Below, in pieces: positions 52,220 to 53,685 of a stretch of 53,685 nucleotides of DNA. A program made the translations under genes and the position numbers. Where the stretch lies: positions 1-53,685 of the forward strand of contig CACWOS010000042.1 in the NCBI GenBank assembly GCA_902762565.1. The letters run 5' to 3'. Origin of the DNA: an uncultured Prevotellaceae bacterium (GTDB lineage: Bacteria; Bacteroidota; Bacteroidia; Bacteroidales; Bacteroidaceae). Within the stretch, counting starts at the first letter, position 1; each line of letters opens with the position of its first letter. The notes under the pieces are model-generated. The model saw only the letters and a program-made list of their open reading frames with translations, made no database searches and was not told the origin of the DNA.

Positions 52220-52311
52220 TAAATTTGAGTTTTTCCGAACGGAAGTACTTTCGACGAAGTCAAAGTACGAATAAAATATGAATAATGTGCGATGATTTGA
52301 AATTTATTTTG

Positions 52312-52319
52312 TACCTTTG
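52312..52319 (+). promoter_or_regulatory. -7 box before the hairpin-rich stretch
   Basis: TACCTTTG on the plus strand, 20 bases before the ATG of the small frame at 52339. No TTG at 19-21 bases. Confidence 0.5.
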
Positions 52320-52338
52320 CAGTCTTAACAAAAAGAAT

Positions 52339-52626
52339 ATGCCTTATAAGACTGACGGAATAGAAATAGAGATTCATCCAGGCCCCAAGAAGGGTGAGGA
52401 CGTCGCTATCTATACTTCCCAAAGAAAGATAACTCAAAGGGTTAAAAAGTGGTCTCGACCACCCGCCCGCATATATACGGCCTCCCGCTCGAACCAATTC
52501 GGGCTGGAGGCCGAATTAATACGGGCAACTGCCCGAATCTCGCTACCCTACGTCTCGCTCCCTGTTACATCCCTACAAAAACCTTGTTTTCTCGGCACTC
52601 TCCCCCCTGCTAGCCCGTATGTCTGA
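52339..52626 (+). CDS. Possible small protein or structured transcript
   Basis: A 95-codon frame (MPYKTDGIEIEIHPG...) placed correctly behind a -7 box. The first 35 codons look protein-like; the rest coincides with three strong GC-rich hairpins and has unusual composition (Arg, Ser, Pro), with no family recognised. It could be a short protein, or the region could be a structured non-coding RNA, with the frame open by chance. Confidence 0.35.
   Translation: MPYKTDGIEIEIHPGPKKGEDVAIYTSQRKITQRVKKWSRPPARIYTASRSNQFGLEAELIRATARISLPYVSLPVTSLQKPCFLGTLPPASPYV
52449..52535. repeat. Array of three hairpins
   Basis: GTGGTCTCGACCAC (52449-52462); a stem of CGGCCTCC...TCGAA with TTCG...GGAGGCCG (52478-52513); and CGGGCAACTGCCCG (52522-52535). 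All lie within 90 bases in the 577-base gap between purL and the OmpA-family gene. Confidence 0.7.
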
Positions 52627-52691
52627 AAGCAAAAGATACTTAAAATAACCTAAAATCGATTCATTTTCACTCGAAATGTCCGTCTAATCAC

Positions 52692-52699
52692 TAACTTTG
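52692..52699 (+). promoter_or_regulatory. -7 box of the OmpA-family gene
   Basis: TAACTTTG, 33 bases before the ATG at 52732. TTC rather than TTG lies at the -33 position. Confidence 0.6.
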
Positions 52700-52731
52700 C
52701 ACCCGAATTATTAATTTAATAAGAAATTAAG

Positions 52732-53568
52732 ATGAAGAAAAGTATTTTCATGATGTCGCTGGTTTCAGTATTGCTGATGACCAGTTGCGTGTCGAAGAAA
52801 GAATTGGTGGCATGCCAGGAGGAAAATAAAGCATTGCAGGCTAATTATATGGAAGCTAAGGAGCAGTTGGCAGCATCTAATGCACGTGCTACTAGTCTGG
52901 AACAGCAGATGAAACAGCAGGCTCGTTCTACAGCAGCTTTGCAGCGTTCGCTTGATAAAAGTCTGACCAATGCGAGTCAGAATAATATCAGTATTGAGAA
53001 GCTGGTGGATCAAATCAATGAGTCAAACCAGTACATCCGCCACTTGGTGGAGGTGAAGTCAAAGAGCGACTCGCTGAACTTGGTGTTGAGCAACAACCTG
53101 ACCCGTTCGCTCTCTAAGGAGGAACTGAAGGAGGTTGACGTTCAGGTGCTGAAGGGTGTGGTTTATATCTCTTTGGCTGATAACATGCTCTACGAGAGCG
53201 GTACTTATACGATTAATAAGCGTGCTTCTGAGACTCTGTCAAAGATTGCCAAGATTATTAAGGATTATAAGGATTACGACGTGCTCATTGAGGGTAATAC
53301 GGATAATGTGCCCATCTCTCGCGAGAATATCCGTAACAACTGGGACCTCTCTTGTCTGCGTGCTTCAAGTGTTGTTCAGGCTCTGCAGAACGACTATGGT
53401 GTAGATCCTAAGCGTTTGACAGCAGGTGGTCGTGGTGAGTACAATCCTCTCCAGCCTAACACCACTGAGGTGGGTAAGCAGCGCAACCGTCGTACCCAGA
53501 TTATCATCACTCCGAAACTGGATGAGTTCATGGAGCTTATTGGACAGGCTCCTGAAGAGAGTAAATAG
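52732..53568 (+). CDS. OmpA-family peptidoglycan-binding lipoprotein
   Basis: A 278-residue protein with a lipobox (LLMTSC, Cys19), a coiled-coil region (about residues 25-115, ending near the SKSDSLN segment), and a C-terminal OmpA-like domain (about 150-265). The peptidoglycan-contact residues are present in GNTDNVPI...NWDLSCLRA and in KQRNRRTQI. It anchors the outer membrane to the cell wall. Single gene with its own -7 box and terminator. Such proteins are abundant envelope components in Bacteroidetes. Confidence 0.9.
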   Translation: MKKSIFMMSLVSVLLMTSCVSKKELVACQEENKALQANYMEAKEQLAASNARATSLEQQMKQQARSTAALQRSLDKSLTNASQNNISIEKLVDQINESNQYIRHLVEVKSKSDSLNLVLSNNLTRSLSKEELKEVDVQVLKGVVYISLADNMLYESGTYTINKRASETLSKIAKIIKDYKDYDVLIEGNTDNVPISRENIRNNWDLSCLRASSVVQALQNDYGVDPKRLTAGGRGEYNPLQPNTTEVGKQRNRRTQIIITPKLDEFMELIGQAPEESK

Positions 53569-53597
53569 CCTATATAATATATAATAAGGTATATAGT

Positions 53598-53631
53598 ATT
53601 CCGAGGCTTGACTCAAATCAAGTCTCGGAAT
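53598..53631 (+). terminator. Terminator of the OmpA-family gene
   Basis: ATTCCGAG-CTTGA pairs with TCAAG-CTCGGAAT around CTCAAA with one G-T pair, followed by TTTATTTCTT. It lies 30 bases after the stop. Confidence 0.8.
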
Positions 53632-53685
53632 TTATTTCTTAAAAAGTCTAAAATAATTCTCAAAATATTTGGTGGGTTGGAAAAT

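Overview
The window looks like the chromosome of a Bacteroidales bacterium, most likely Prevotellaceae (Prevotella/Segatella type). Signs of this are repeated TTG-N19/20-TAnnTTTG promoters, few Shine-Dalgarno sites, a BspA-type leucine-rich-repeat protein, a GH3 enzyme with a PA14 insert, and an integrase and MobV-type relaxase of Bacteroidetes style. All functional calls come from reading the sequence and from memory of protein families; no database was searched.

Positions 1-20892 (minus strand) hold one tightly packed operon of at least 23 genes for an aryl-polyene (APE) type lipid pigment. Transcription starts near 21268 and runs leftwards: ketoreductase, ketosynthase, two secreted paralogues, methyltransferase, ACP, LpxL-like acyltransferase, dehydratase, thioesterase, ketosynthase fusion, second ACP, second ketosynthase fusion, EamA-like membrane protein, LolA-like carrier, secreted protein, second dehydratase, GT2-acyltransferase fusion, two CrtI-like flavoproteins, secreted esterase, acyltransferase, MMPL exporter with a methyltransferase-like tail, and a further secreted protein cut by the window edge. 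Genes overlap or sit a few bases apart. The aryl-starter genes (ammonia-lyase and acyl ligase) are not in the window. The 375-nt leader carries a large imperfect inverted repeat.

Positions about 21434-30518 are accessory DNA: an AlbA_2/Schlafen-type protein, a MobV relaxase split by a -1 frame change, a candidate oriT, an excisionase-like protein, a membrane protein, a tyrosine integrase, and a zinc-finger/multi-HTH protein broken by a 7-bp tandem duplication. The integrase and excisionase-like genes share a duplicated promoter-operator. The right edge abuts a BspA-like gene that ends in mid-repeat. No att repeats could be identified.

Positions 31837-46849 form a carbohydrate locus: a secreted STN-domain hydrolase, a GH3 beta-xylosidase/glucosidase, and a minus-strand five-gene operon (multi-module glycosidase, GH78 rhamnosidase, DHDPS/NAL-family aldolase, SSS symporter, FucI-family isomerase). 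I propose that this operon uses the 3-deoxy-2-ulosonic acids (Kdo/Dha) of rhamnogalacturonan II. The aldolase would give pyruvate and D-arabinose, which FucI-type enzymes can isomerise.

Positions 46967-53631 hold a small secreted FMN-binding protein, a two-gene half-size chromate transporter pair, a purL interrupted by an apparent internal deletion, a hairpin-rich stretch, and an OmpA-family lipoprotein with a terminator. No rRNA, tRNA or CRISPR array was seen.
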